Assembly: GCA_037200975.1 (NCBI GenBank) | Contig: JBBCGI010000001.1 | Span: 1,612,001 to 1,676,000, forward strand | Reading direction: 5' to 3' | Origin: Pseudomonadota bacterium | GTDB lineage: Bacteria > Pseudomonadota > Gammaproteobacteria > Steroidobacterales > Steroidobacteraceae | DNA: 64,000 bases | Part shown: positions 52,840-61,352 of the stretch, one piece after another | Layout of the letters: every line of letters begins with the position of its first letter | How positions within the stretch are numbered: the stretch's first letter is position 1 | Translations under genes and position numbers: made by a program | The notes under the pieces: generated by a model | What the model was told of the DNA's origin: nothing | Seen by the model: only the letters and a program-made list of their open reading frames with translations | The model's database searches: none

Positions 52840-53597
52840 ACCTGCACGCGGTCCGCGCGATCTACAAGTTCGAGCTGTCGCGCACCTGGCGCACGCTGTT
52901 CCAGAGCATCGCCACGCCGGTGATCAGCACGTCGCTGTATTTCGTCGTGTTCGGGTCGGCGATCGGTTCACGCATGATGAGCATCGATGGAGTCAGCTAC
53001 GGCGCATATATCGTGCCCGGACTCATCATGCTGACCGTGCTCATGGAGAGCGTCTCGAATGCGTCGTTCGGCATCTACATGCCGAAATTCGCCGGCACGA
53101 TCTACGAGCTGTTGTCGGCGCCGGTCTCGATCGCCGAAACCTTGTTAGGTTATGTCGGCGCCGCGGCGACCAAGTCGGTGATCCTGGGCACCATCATCCT
53201 CATCACCGCGCGCCTGTTCGTGCCTTTCGAGATACTGCATCCCTTCTGGATGATCTCCTTCCTGGTGCTGACGTCGGTGACGTTCTCGCTGCTCGGCTTC
53301 CTGATCGGCGTCTGGGCGGACAGCTGGGAGAAGATCCAGATCGTGCCGATGATGGTCGTCACGCCGCTCACCTTTCTCGGCGGCAGCTTCTATTCCATCT
53401 CGATGCTGCCGCCCGTGTGGCAGAAGATCACGCTGTTCAATCCCGTGGTCTATCTGGTCAACGGGTTCCGCTGGAGCTTCTACGGCGTCTCCGACGTGAA
53501 CGTCGGCCTGAGCGTCGGCATGACCCTGGGATTCATGGTCCTGTGCCTGGCCGTGATCCACTGGATGTTCCGCACGGGCTACAAGCTCAAGAACTGA
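52836..53597 (+). CDS. ABC-2-type permease (YadH-like)
   Basis: This 253-residue inner-membrane permease has six hydrophobic segments and ABC-2 family features. It begins with a cytoplasmic amphipathic helix ([22 protein letters not shown]), followed by [20 protein letters not shown] and [29 protein letters not shown]. The conserved block [41 protein letters not shown] is diagnostic. It is translationally coupled to the ATPase gene through an ATGA overlap. Together they would export a lipid-linked sugar, drug or polymer; the substrate is unknown. Palindrome P8 starts two bases after its stop codon. Confidence 0.93.
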
Positions 53598-53598
53598 G

Positions 53599-53669
53599 GT
53601 TGGTGTCAGGTGGGACTTGCGGGAACTAGCGGCAGCCGCCAATTCCCGCAAGTCCCACCTGACACCAAC
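53599..53669. repeat. Palindromic element P8 (family A variant)
   Basis: Perfect 27-bp arms (53599-53625 and 53643-53669) enclose a 17-base loop that itself contains a short GCGGC/GCCGC stem. The tip reads GTTGGTGTCAGGTGGGAC, a variant of the GGTGCCGGGT tip. It lies between the convergent permease and the small membrane protein. A 12-base fragment matching the family tip (reverse strand AGTCGGTGCCGG) also occurs near 53948-53959. Confidence 0.92.
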
Positions 53670-53685
53670 TCCCCGCGCGGTTGAA

Positions 53686-53907
53686 TCAGATCTTGCGGCC
53701 GCCGGCCAGCAACAGCCCGGCGCCGACCACGATGGCGCCGATTCCGGCCCACATCGGGATATTCACGGTTTCCTTGTCCTTCACCGAAAGTTCGATGGGG
53801 CCAACCTTCGCGTCATGCGTTTCCTTGGTGTACGTGAACTTGCCGTATGCCAGGCCCAGCACGCCGGCGACGATCAATACGAGAGCGATGATCTTGGTCG
53901 AACTCAT
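53686..53907 (-). CDS. Small two-helix membrane protein (73 aa)
   Basis: This 73-residue protein has two hydrophobic segments (IIALVLIVAGVLGLAYG and MWAGIGAIVVGAGLLLAGG). They flank a polar loop (KFTYTKETHDAKVGPIELSVKDKETVNI) that would face the periplasm. The loop pattern (TKETH-A-KVGPIELSVK-KE) looks like a conserved small inner-membrane family common in proteobacteria, but I cannot name a function. GGAAGGG precedes the ATG. The gene is convergent with the ABC permease and separated from it by palindrome P8. Confidence 0.8.
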   Translation of the reverse strand: MSSTKIIALVLIVAGVLGLAYGKFTYTKETHDAKVGPIELSVKDKETVNIPMWAGIGAIVVGAGLLLAGGRKI

Positions 53908-54068
53908 GTCTTTCCCTTCCGTTTACAGCTCCGACCCAGATGTAGGCCGGCACCGACTGGTTTGAAGCTTGCCGTACGCAGACACGCCCATCCATCGTCG
54001 CGAACGCTGTGTGAAAGAAGGACGAGTCTTACATGGCACCAGGCAGGTCTTCGCCAGCGCAAATCAGG

Positions 54069-54695
54069 TCAGTTCGATGGCGGGGGCGCGCTGGGAGGCG
54101 CACCGCCCGGCACCGGGTTTGGCGCCGGCGCGCCCTGCGGCACGGGCGGTGCGTTCGCCGGTGGCGGAGCGGCTGGCTGACCCGCATTCCCAGGCGACGG
54201 CGCAGTCGGCGGCACGGCGTTTCCCGGCGCGGTATTCGGCGCGGGAGCCGTCTGTGGCGGAGCGGCGGGCACCGCCTGCTCCGGAACTGTGGGGGACGCC
54301 GCCGCGTCGATGCTTTGAACCACGACGCGCAGGTTCTCGACATCCGAATCCAGCAGCTCGAGCGAGAAGTTAGGCTTGCCGCCCGGATCCGTCACCAGCA
54401 CATTCGCGCCTTCGCCAAGTTGCACGTTGAATCGATCCCGCGCGAGTTGGGTGCTGAGCGCCTGGCGGATATCCCGGGCCACACCGATGTCGTTGGTGCC
54501 GGAACTCACGGACACGGTTATTTCCACCGGATCCTCACCGTCTGCCGGCGTCATGCGAAACAACAACTCGCCGGTCGATGCCGCACTACCCGTCGGAGCG
54601 ATGTTCCAGCGGCCCGACAACGGCGGATTGTTGGCGGCAACGGCGGCGCCCGTGGCCAACGCAAGCCAGGCCAAGAGGACCGATATGCTTTTCAT
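54069..54695 (-). CDS. Exported protein, paralogue A, with Pro/Ala-rich tail
   Basis: This 208-residue protein has a signal peptide (MKSISVLLAWLALATGAAVA). A ~105-residue domain (about 25-128) runs from SGRWNIAPTGSAASTGELLF to NFSLELLDSDVENLRVVVQSI. It is followed by an 80-residue low-complexity Pro/Ala/Asn tail likely to be extended and surface-exposed. The folded domain aligns throughout with the neighbouring gene at 54710-55099: both have G-(E/D)-(L/I)-x-F-R-(M/V)-TP, (I/V)ARD(I/V)R, and LELL(D/E)S(D/N)V(E/Q)N. The two are clearly a tandem duplication on the same strand. No known family was recognised. Only 14 bases separate the two genes, so they are co-transcribed. Confidence 0.75.
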   Translation of the reverse strand: MKSISVLLAWLALATGAAVAANNPPLSGRWNIAPTGSAASTGELLFRMTPADGEDPVEITVSVSSGTNDIGVARDIRQALSTQLARDRFNVQLGEGANVLVTDPGGKPNFSLELLDSDVENLRVVVQSIDAAASPTVPEQAVPAAPPQTAPAPNTAPGNAVPPTAPSPGNAGQPAAPPPANAPPVPQGAPAPNPVPGGAPPSAPPPSN

Positions 54696-54709
54696 GCTCG
54701 TCTGCTCCT

Positions 54710-55099
54710 CTATTCGCCCTCGATCTTGATGCTGACGTTCTGCACATTCGACTCGAGCAGTTCGAGCGCGAAGTCCGGCTGGCCGTCCTTCTTCTTGATC
54801 AGGATGTCTTCGCCGTCGTCGACTTCCACGCTGTAACGCTCGGGGCTCAATTTCGCGGCGAACGCATCACGCACGTCCCTGGCGACGTTGTTCTCGGCCT
54901 GGCCGCTGCGGATGTTGACGGTGATGTCGGTCGACTCGCCCTGGCGAGGCGTGACCCGGAACTGGATGTCACCGGTCTTGAGCGCCTGACCATCGAGTTC
55001 GATGCGCCACTTGTTAGCCGTCGGCGCCGCATCGGCGAACGCCAGCGCCGCCAGCATGAACGAAGCCGCGATCGCGGCGGAAATTGCACCCAGTTTCAT
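54710..55099 (-). CDS. Exported protein, paralogue B
   Basis: This 129-residue protein has a signal peptide (ISAAIAASFMLAALAFADA) and the same ~105-residue domain as its downstream paralogue. The domain carries KWRIELDGQALKTGDIQFRV, TDITVNIRSGQAENNVARDV and FALELLESNVQNVSIKIEGE. It lacks the Pro-rich tail. The domain is predicted to be a small beta-sandwich with a central helix and is unassigned. GGAG precedes the ATG at 55099; the longer frame to 55279 lacks a site. Paralogue A follows after 14 bases. The pair might form a heterodimer, one partner carrying a surface tether. Confidence 0.75.
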   Translation of the reverse strand: MKLGAISAAIAASFMLAALAFADAAPTANKWRIELDGQALKTGDIQFRVTPRQGESTDITVNIRSGQAENNVARDVRDAFAAKLSPERYSVEVDDGEDILIKKKDGQPDFALELLESNVQNVSIKIEGE

Positions 55100-55348
55100 G
55101 ATTGCTCCAGTCGTATCCGGTTGGTAGGTAGGCGGAATTGTGCGCATTTCGCTAGTGCAAACCTGCAGGACGCGACGACCACCCGCGTAAGACCCACACC
55201 CCCGAAAGCCCGCCTTTTTTACCCCTAGGCGTGTCGTCCACCGGCTCAGGATCATCCACCAGCGTGACGACGGTCCCACTCCGCGGGACGGCTCTGCAGT
55301 AAAACCCGCGTGAGCCGATACCTACGCGTTGGAGAGGGAGTGAGCGCG

Positions 55349-56629
55349 ATGCCTGAGAATCCGGACATTGAAAGCGAGGGCGGCCATACCCGCTTTCGTC
55401 TGAGCGCAGAGCTCGAAGCGGCCCGCTCGGCGCGGCATGACCTCGCGACCGCGCTGTCCCATGAGCGCACGCTGTTGCGCACGATGATCGACCTGATCCC
55501 GGCGTTCATCTATGCCAAGGACGTCCATAGCCGCTTCATCGCCATCAACGCACATCTCGCCCGCCACATGGGCACCACCTCCGCAGAGGCGCTGGGCAAG
55601 ACTGATTTCGATTTCTGGCCGCCGGAGCTCGCGGAAAAGTTTTTCAACGACGAGCAGGCCTTGATCAAGTCGGGCACGGCGATCCTGGAGCTGGAAGAAC
55701 CCGGGCTCGACAAGGCGACCGGCGAGGAACGCATCGTCGTCACCTCGAAGGTTCCGCTGCGCGACGAGAACGGGATGGTCATCGGCATCATCGGCCTCGG
55801 CTTCGACATCACCGAACGCAAACGCGCCGAGCAACGCATGGCATCGGGCGAACGGCTCGAATCCATCGGCCGGCTCGCGGCCGGCGTCGCGCATGAAATC
55901 AACACGCCTATCCAGTATCTCAACGACAGCGTGTTCTTCATCCGTGAGGCGATGCAGGACCTCATGGTCCACAATCACAAATTGCAGAGCGCCCTGCCCG
56001 CCCCTCCCGAGCCCGATGAAAACATCGAGGATCTGAAACAGGAATTGCCCCCCGCGCTCGATCGCGTGGCGGACGGCCTGGGCCGCATCGCCGAGATCGT
56101 GCGCTCGATGAAGGAGTTCTCGCACGTCGATCAGCGCGAGATGAGTCAGGTGGATTTGAACCGCGCCGTCAACAGCACGCTGGTGATCGCGCGCAGCGAA
56201 TACAAATACGTCGCCGAGCTCGAAACCGAATTCGGCGATTTGCCGCTCATTACCTGCCACGGCGGGCAGATCAACCAGGTGATCTTGAATCTCGTCGTGA
56301 ATGCGTCGCACGCCATCGGCGACTCGGTAAAGGGCACCAACAACAAGGGCGTGATCACCGTCCGCACCTATGCGGATGACACCCACGCGGTCATCAGCAT
56401 CAGCGACACCGGCGGCGGCATTCCCGAGGCGATCCAGAAGCGGATCTTCGAACCGTTCTTCACGACCAAGGAAGTCGGCCGAGGCACGGGTCAGGGGCTA
56501 TCTATTGCCCGTGGCGTCATGAAGGCGCACGAAGGTTCGCTGCGTTTCGAGACGGTGCCGGGCAAGGGCACGACGTTTTATATCCGCCTGCCGCTGGTGG
56601 CGAAGGCCAGCGAAACTGCCGCGGCCTGA
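55349..56629 (+). CDS. Soluble PAS-domain sensor histidine kinase
   Basis: This 426-residue cytoplasmic kinase has a short coiled N-terminus, a PAS domain (about 43-155, with [19 protein letters not shown] and a PAC-like [29 protein letters not shown]) and an H-box [17 protein letters not shown] with phospho-acceptor H182. The HATPase domain shows an N-box ([17 protein letters not shown]), G1 (ISDTGGGIP), F-box ([20 protein letters not shown]) and G2. No transmembrane segment or receiver domain is present, and no response-regulator gene is adjacent. It probably phosphorylates a regulator encoded elsewhere. The ATG at 55349 follows GGAGAGGGAG; GTG 55310 and 55340 are alternatives. Confidence 0.9.
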   Translation: MPENPDIESEGGHTRFRLSAELEAARSARHDLATALSHERTLLRTMIDLIPAFIYAKDVHSRFIAINAHLARHMGTTSAEALGKTDFDFWPPELAEKFFNDEQALIKSGTAILELEEPGLDKATGEERIVVTSKVPLRDENGMVIGIIGLGFDITERKRAEQRMASGERLESIGRLAAGVAHEINTPIQYLNDSVFFIREAMQDLMVHNHKLQSALPAPPEPDENIEDLKQELPPALDRVADGLGRIAEIVRSMKEFSHVDQREMSQVDLNRAVNSTLVIARSEYKYVAELETEFGDLPLITCHGGQINQVILNLVVNASHAIGDSVKGTNNKGVITVRTYADDTHAVISISDTGGGIPEAIQKRIFEPFFTTKEVGRGTGQGLSIARGVMKAHEGSLRFETVPGKGTTFYIRLPLVAKASETAAA

Positions 56630-56639
56630 GGGACGAGCG

Positions 56640-56669
56640 TGAAAAACAAGGCAGTCTCTCGACTGCCTT
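56640..56669. terminator. Hairpin terminator, mainly for the nrdJ operon
   Basis: AAGGCAGT (56648-56655) pairs with ACTGCCTT (56662-56669). On the minus strand the stem is followed by GTTTTTC, giving a T-run for transcripts leaving the ribonucleotide reductase genes. It also lies 18 bases after the histidine kinase stop. Confidence 0.7.
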
Positions 56670-56766
56670 GAAGAAGCGCGTATCAAATGTCCCGCAGGAG
56701 CCGGGAGGCGGGCGGGGAACCCACCGATGACACGCGTATTTGTGTACTTCCGCCTCGCTACTCAGC

Positions 56767-57525
56767 TCAGCCGCACTTCGAGTCGCCGCAGTTCAGGCAG
56801 GTCATGCAGCCGTCCATCATGACGACGGCGGCGGTGCTGCACTTGGCGCACAACTGCGCGCCATCCGGAAAATGCGACTTGGCGAAAGCGTCGGTCTGCT
56901 TGGTGCGTTCCACGAATTCTGCTTTTTTCTCGGCAATCAGCTTCTTCTCGTTGTCGTCGAGCTCCACCTTCTTGAGCAGACCGATCGTCTGCAGGTGTTT
57001 TTCGATGACGTAGCCCAGCTCGGCGATGATCGACGGCATGAACTTGCCGCCCGCCTGCCAGTATCCCCCTCGCGGATCGAAAACGGCTTTCAACTCATCG
57101 ACCAGGAACGTGACGTCGCCGCCCTTGCGGAACACGGCGGAGATGATGCGCGTGAGCGCCACGATCCACTGGAAGTGATCCAGGTTCTTCGAATTGATGA
57201 ACACCTCGAACGGGCGCCGCTGCTCGTACGGCGTGTCCTCGTTCAGGATGATGTCGTTGATGGTCACGTACATCGCGTGATCGGAGACCGGCGTCTTGAT
57301 CTTGTAGGTAGAGCCCACCAGCATCTCGGGGCGCTGCACTTCCTCGGTCATGCGGACGACCTTGGACGAACGGCCCTGGCGATCGTGCGTCATCTCCACC
57401 GCGGGCTCGAACTTCACGGGCGCGACCGGCGCGGCTACGACCGGGACGGCGCTTTCGGCGGCCTTGTCCTCGGGCTTGAGCACGCGATACTTCGCGATCT
57501 TCTTGTCGATCTTGATGGCTGACAT
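56767..57525 (-). CDS. Class II ribonucleotide reductase C-terminal (TSCPD/NrdJb-like) protein
   Basis: This 252-residue protein corresponds to the C-terminal region that in many B12-dependent reductases is fused to NrdJ. It contains the TSCPD-type domain (FEVFINSKNLDHFQWIVALTRIISAVFRKGGDVTFLVDELKAVFDPRGGYW). It ends in a Cys-rich tail with three CxxC-like pairs (CAKC, CMTC, CGDSKC) likely to shuttle electrons to the active-site disulfide. The split arrangement resembles the NrdJa/NrdJb pair of Pseudomonas. It starts 14 bases after the nrdJ stop, with AGGA upstream of the ATG, so the two are co-expressed. A terminator follows at 56640-56669. Confidence 0.88.
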   Translation of the reverse strand: MSAIKIDKKIAKYRVLKPEDKAAESAVPVVAAPVAPVKFEPAVEMTHDRQGRSSKVVRMTEEVQRPEMLVGSTYKIKTPVSDHAMYVTINDIILNEDTPYEQRRPFEVFINSKNLDHFQWIVALTRIISAVFRKGGDVTFLVDELKAVFDPRGGYWQAGGKFMPSIIAELGYVIEKHLQTIGLLKKVELDDNEKKLIAEKKAEFVERTKQTDAFAKSHFPDGAQLCAKCSTAAVVMMDGCMTCLNCGDSKCG

Positions 57526-57539
57526 GGTTTGGTCCTGTC

Positions 57540-60500
57540 TCAAAACTTCCCGTAGTAGCCTTCCTTCAAGGCGTCATACAGATTCGCGGCGGAATGTTTC
57601 TCGCCGTCGTATTCGATCTCTTCATCGCCCTTGACGGAAACTTCCGAGCCGTCCTCGAGCGTGAACACGTAGGTGGTGTTCTTGAGATCTTCTTCCTTCA
57701 CGAGCACGCCCTGGAACGCTTCCGGATTGAAGCGGAAGGTGGTGCAGCCCTTCAGATCCTTCTCATGGGCGTACAGATAGATGTCTTTGAAGCTCTCGTA
57801 TTTGTAATCCGTAGGCACGTTCGCAGTCTTGGAAATGGAGCTGTCGACCCATTTCTGCGCCGCCGCCTGGATGTCGACATGTTCTCGAGGCGTGATGTCA
57901 TCTGCCGTCGTGAAATACTCAGGCAGCTGTTCGGCCGGGATCGTTGAATTCGGCATCGCACGCGGATTGATGAGCTCGCGATAGGCGAGAAGCTCGAATG
58001 AGAAGACATCGACTTTCTCCTTGCTCTTCTTGCCGGGCCGGATGACGTTGCGGAAGTAGTGATGCGCGAACGACGGCTCGATGCCGTTCGACGCATTGTT
58101 CGCCAGCGACAGCGAGATCGTGCCGGTGGGGGCGATCGAGCTGTGGTGCGTAAACCGCGCGCCGACATTCGACAGCTGGTCCACCAGCCACGGCGATGTC
58201 TCGGCGACGCGCTGCATGTAGCGGCTGTAACGCGCATGCAGGATGCGGCCCGGGATCAGGTCGCCGATCTTCCAACCGTCCTTTTTCATCTCCGGGCGCT
58301 TGCGCAGCATCTCGGCGGTGACGGTGAACTCTTCCTTCATGATGGGCGCGGGACCCTTCTCTTTCGCGAGCTCGAGCGCCGCTTCCCAGCCGGCCACCGC
58401 CATCTCGCGCGAGACGTCTTCGGTGAACTTGATGGAATCCTCGGCGCCGTACTTCATGCCGAGGCAGGTGATGGTGCTGCCAAGGCCGAGGAAACCCATG
58501 CCATGGCGACGTTTGCGCATGATCTCGTTGCGCTGCTGCTCGAGCGGCAGGCCGTTGATCTCGCAGACGTTGTCGAGCATGCGCGTGAACACCTTCACGA
58601 CTTCGCGGTACTCGTTCCAGTCGAACTCGGCGAAATCCGTGAAGGCGTTCTTCACGAAACGCGTGAGGTTGACCGAACCCAGCAGGCACGAGCCATACGG
58701 CGGCAGCGGCTGCTCGCCGCAGTTGTGCGCATGCAGGCCGTTGGCGTCGAACTCGTTGATGCCGGGGATCTGCACGTCGTACACGTCCTCGTTGCCATCG
58801 GTGCGCACGCTCTCGACCGTGGCGACGAAACGTTCGCGATTGAGCGTGCGTTTGTAGCTGCCCAAAAGGCCAGCGAGGCGCGCGCGCTTGACCGTGTCGT
58901 TGAAGCCGATGGCCTCCGAGAAACGCGCCACGTTTTCGCCCGTGACCACCAGACCCGGCTGCGCGCGATTGCGGTAGATAGTCGATGCGATGCCGAGACG
59001 CAGCAACATGCGCTGCACGCCCTCGAGCATACTGACGTCCGACTGCGCGAGGCGGATCGACACGCCCTTCATCTGCGTGCCCTGCACGCTGCCGTCGGTA
59101 TCGAACAGCCCGCGCAGGAAGCCGCGATAGAACTCGCTCGAGCCACGCTCGATCGCTGGCGTCACGGTCTGACGGCCGGGGCGCAGGCCAAAGTCGCGCG
59201 CGAGGTCGGTCAAGGCGCCCATGCCGAGGCGGAATTCGCCGCGGCGGCCGACTTCATGCCAGCCGGCGCCGTCTCCCGTGGTGTCGCAGCGGCGCGCGGC
59301 ATCGAGCGCCGCGGCCATGACGGAGTTCGGACCGCCCACGCCCACGTCGCTGTTGCCGACCGCGGGGCGTGCCCACACCGACAGCTGCGCGCCGGATTCG
59401 TTGACGGTGCCGTCACCGACCAAGAGGCCCATCAAATAACCTTCGTTGCGCCCCATGTCTTTCGAACCGGCGGCGCCGGCCCATGAAGGGGCCTTGCGAT
59501 GATCCTGCAGCAGCACTTTGTCGCCCGTGGCGAGGTCGCCCGCTGCGCACCACTCGGTGGCCATGCGCCAGCGCGTCAGCGTCGAGATGCGGCGCACCTT
59601 GTGATCGGCCGTGAGGCGCAGCGAATAACCTTCGCTGGTCGTGAGATTCACCAGCGGCTTGAGCCCCGTGCGGAAGAAGCCTTCCGGGCTGCTGGCGTGA
59701 TCGACGCCGTCGACGCGCGCACTGAACTGGGTGCCGATCAATTCTGCCACCTGGCGCGGACCGTCGCCGGTCTGCACCCAGGTATCCGCGGTAACGCATG
59801 GGTTGGTGGCGCGGATGTTCTCGCACCACCAGTTGTTGTTCATCTCATTGACGCGGTCGATGAGGATGAAGCCGGGCTCGGCGAAATCGTACGTCGAGGT
59901 CATGATGACGTCCCACATGCGGCGGGCCGGCAGCGTCTTGTAGATCTTGCAGCACACCAGGCCGTCTTCACGCGTGACGTAGTTCTTGCTCGTGGGCCAT
60001 TCGCGCCAGACGAACTTGGTGACGTCGTCGAGCTGGTGCTCGGCCGGATCGTATTCCTTGGTGAGCAGCGGGAAGGCGAGGTTCCAGTCCTTGTCAGCGC
60101 GCACCGCGGCCATGAATTCGTCGGTGATCAGCAGTGACAGGTTGAACTGGCGCAGACGCCCGGCCTCACGCTTCGCGCGGATGAATTCCATCGCGTCGGG
60201 ATGGCCCACGTCGAACGTGCCCATCTGCGCGCCGCGGCGGCCGCCAGCCGACGACACGGTGAAACACATCTTGTCGTAGATATCCATGAACGACAGCGGA
60301 CCGGACGTATACGCACCGGCGCCCGATACGTAGGCGCCGCGCGGACGCAGCGTCGAGAATTCGTAACCGATGCCGCAACCCGCCTTGAGCGTGAGGCCGG
60401 CCTCGTGGACCTTGTTCAGGATGTCGTCCATCGAATCGCCGATGATTCCGGACACCGTGCAATTGATGGTGGAGGTGGCGGGCTTGTGTTCGAGCGCGCC

Positions 60501-60764
60501 GGCATTCGAGGTGACGCGGCCCGCGGGGATGGCGCCACGGCGCAGCGCCCACAGGAAACGTTCGTTCCACAGCTCGCGCACGGGCTCGAGTTCGACGTCC
60601 GCCAACGCACGCGCGACGCGTTTGTACGTGTCGTCCATGGTCTTGTCGACGGGAGTGCCATCTTTGGCGGACAAGCGGTATTTCTTGTCCCAGATGTCGA
60701 GCGACGCTTCCTGGAAAGGAATGGCATCGACGTCTTTGTGTTCGAGCTTGACCACGCTATTCAT
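57540..60764 (-). CDS. nrdJ: Adenosylcobalamin-dependent (class II) ribonucleotide reductase with intein
   Basis: The 1074-residue precursor contains 715 residues of class II reductase and a 359-residue intein (residues 323-681). The reductase part shows the substrate-loop Cys in STINCTVSGIIGDSMDD, the glycine-rich KAGCGIGYEFSTLRPRGAYV, SSAGGRRGAQMGTF and, across the intein, the active-site NPCGEQPLPPYGSCLLGSVNL. Splicing joins N-P to C-G-E. The +1 Cys of the splice junction is the conserved NPCGE cysteine, the thiyl-radical residue of the family. The precursor should therefore be inactive until spliced. The C-terminal Cys-rich domain is encoded by the next gene. NrdR-box-like palindromes lie upstream. 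Confidence 0.95.
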   Translation of the reverse strand: MNSVVKLEHKDVDAIPFQEASLDIWDKKYRLSAKDGTPVDKTMDDTYKRVARALADVELEPVRELWNERFLWALRRGAIPAGRVTSNAGALEHKPATSTINCTVSGIIGDSMDDILNKVHEAGLTLKAGCGIGYEFSTLRPRGAYVSGAGAYTSGPLSFMDIYDKMCFTVSSAGGRRGAQMGTFDVGHPDAMEFIRAKREAGRLRQFNLSLLITDEFMAAVRADKDWNLAFPLLTKEYDPAEHQLDDVTKFVWREWPTSKNYVTREDGLVCCKIYKTLPARRMWDVIMTSTYDFAEPGFILIDRVNEMNNNWWCENIRATNPCVTADTWVQTGDGPRQVAELIGTQFSARVDGVDHASSPEGFFRTGLKPLVNLTTSEGYSLRLTADHKVRRISTLTRWRMATEWCAAGDLATGDKVLLQDHRKAPSWAGAAGSKDMGRNEGYLMGLLVGDGTVNESGAQLSVWARPAVGNSDVGVGGPNSVMAAALDAARRCDTTGDGAGWHEVGRRGEFRLGMGALTDLARDFGLRPGRQTVTPAIERGSSEFYRGFLRGLFDTDGSVQGTQMKGVSIRLAQSDVSMLEGVQRMLLRLGIASTIYRNRAQPGLVVTGENVARFSEAIGFNDTVKRARLAGLLGSYKRTLNRERFVATVESVRTDGNEDVYDVQIPGINEFDANGLHAHNCGEQPLPPYGSCLLGSVNLTRFVKNAFTDFAEFDWNEYREVVKVFTRMLDNVCEINGLPLEQQRNEIMRKRRHGMGFLGLGSTITCLGMKYGAEDSIKFTEDVSREMAVAGWEAALELAKEKGPAPIMKEEFTVTAEMLRKRPEMKKDGWKIGDLIPGRILHARYSRYMQRVAETSPWLVDQLSNVGARFTHHSSIAPTGTISLSLANNASNGIEPSFAHHYFRNVIRPGKKSKEKVDVFSFELLAYRELINPRAMPNSTIPAEQLPEYFTTADDITPREHVDIQAAAQKWVDSSISKTANVPTDYKYESFKDIYLYAHEKDLKGCTTFRFNPEAFQGVLVKEEDLKNTTYVFTLEDGSEVSVKGDEEIEYDGEKHSAANLYDALKEGYYGKF
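58722..59798 (-). other. Intein with LAGLIDADG (DOD) homing endonuclease in nrdJ
   Basis: This 359-residue in-frame intein starts with Cys1 (CVTADTWVQTGDG, block A). Its block B has T63 and H66 (LTADHKVRR), and the two DOD endonuclease blocks are YLMGLLVGDGTV (121-132) and FYRGFLRGLFDTDGSV (223-238). It ends with block F/G DVYDVQIPGINEFDANGLHAHN, followed by Cys+1. All splice residues (C1, T/H of block B, penultimate His, Asn359, Cys+1) are present, so it should be splicing-competent. The acidic residues of both DOD motifs (G-D-G, D-T-D-G) are retained, suggesting an active homing endonuclease. Confidence 0.95.
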
Positions 60765-60939
60765 GGATGGGTACCTGTCCCCCGATGTTCCGGATGTTTT
60801 TGCCTGAAACGCCCGAACCGGAGAAAGAAAAGACCCATACCCCCAGTTCTTGGAGGTTTAGCGCGTCTTCTTGTGGGGTGACCGCTGTCAGACAGCCACC
60901 ATTTCCTCTCCCCGGCTCCCCAACCATCAAGATGTCGCG

Positions 60940-60955
60940 ACACAACATCTTGTGT
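60940..60955. promoter_or_regulatory. NrdR-box-like palindrome 1
   Basis: ACACAACATCTTGTGT is a near-perfect 16-base palindrome matching the NrdR box pattern ACA-CWATATWTTGTGT in layout. It lies about 176 bases before the nrdJ start and overlaps the predicted transcription start region. Confidence 0.65.
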
Positions 60956-60965
60956 TGGGGTCGGA

Positions 60966-60994
60966 AGAGTAGAGACGTGAAAACGGCACGTCAA
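60966..60994 (-). promoter_or_regulatory. Candidate sigma-70 promoter of nrdJ
   Basis: On the minus strand TTGACG (60994-60989) is followed by a 17-base spacer and TACTCT (60971-60966). The -35 is good and the -10 weak. Initiation would fall near 60958, adjacent to NrdR-like box 1, where a bound repressor would block it. Confidence 0.45.
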
Positions 60995-61117
60995 GAAACA
61001 TCGCTGTCATAATTGGGGTTCGCTATTCCATTGTATTAACAATGAGTTATGACATTTTGTGCCGCAGAAATCGCGTGTCAACAAGCGGTTTTTTGACAGA
61101 TGCAGGATTCGGGCCCG

Positions 61118-61133
61118 ACACAAGATTTTGTGT
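61118..61133. promoter_or_regulatory. NrdR-box-like palindrome 2
   Basis: ACACAAGATTTTGTGT is a 16-base palindrome of the same type as box 1, located 178 bases further upstream. NrdR boxes are usually about three helical turns apart, so this spacing is unusual. It may serve a second promoter or looping. It lies 220 bases upstream of the divergent hsp20 start. Confidence 0.55.
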
Positions 61134-61352
61134 CCACCCCCTGCCCACCGTTTACGCACAACTCGTCCACAGCTTGTTGGAAAACGCGCCCGGAAGCCCC
61201 AGAAAACGGCGCCGCGAAATCGTTCCAAACAACGTGATTTCAAGCCACTTGATACGAGATTTACCGGGACCAGAAATGGTGCCACGCGACACACCGGAAG
61301 TCCCCGGTAGTTAGCGAAAATTTTTCTACCGTATCGAATAAGGAGTTGAGCC

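Larger units (their letters stand above)
60765..61352. other. AT-richer divergent regulatory region (nrdJ / hsp20)
   Basis: This 588-base non-coding gap holds the two NrdR-like boxes and the candidate nrdJ promoter. It is less GC-rich than its surroundings between about 61000 and 61340. Frames crossing it (61042-61314 +, 61007-61354 -) show no domain. No cobalamin riboswitch core was recognised on the nrdJ leader. Confidence 0.6.

Noticed and set aside
60765-61010. Cobalamin riboswitch in the nrdJ leader
   Set aside because: Considered because the enzyme needs B12, but no B12-box or conserved core was recognisable on the minus strand.
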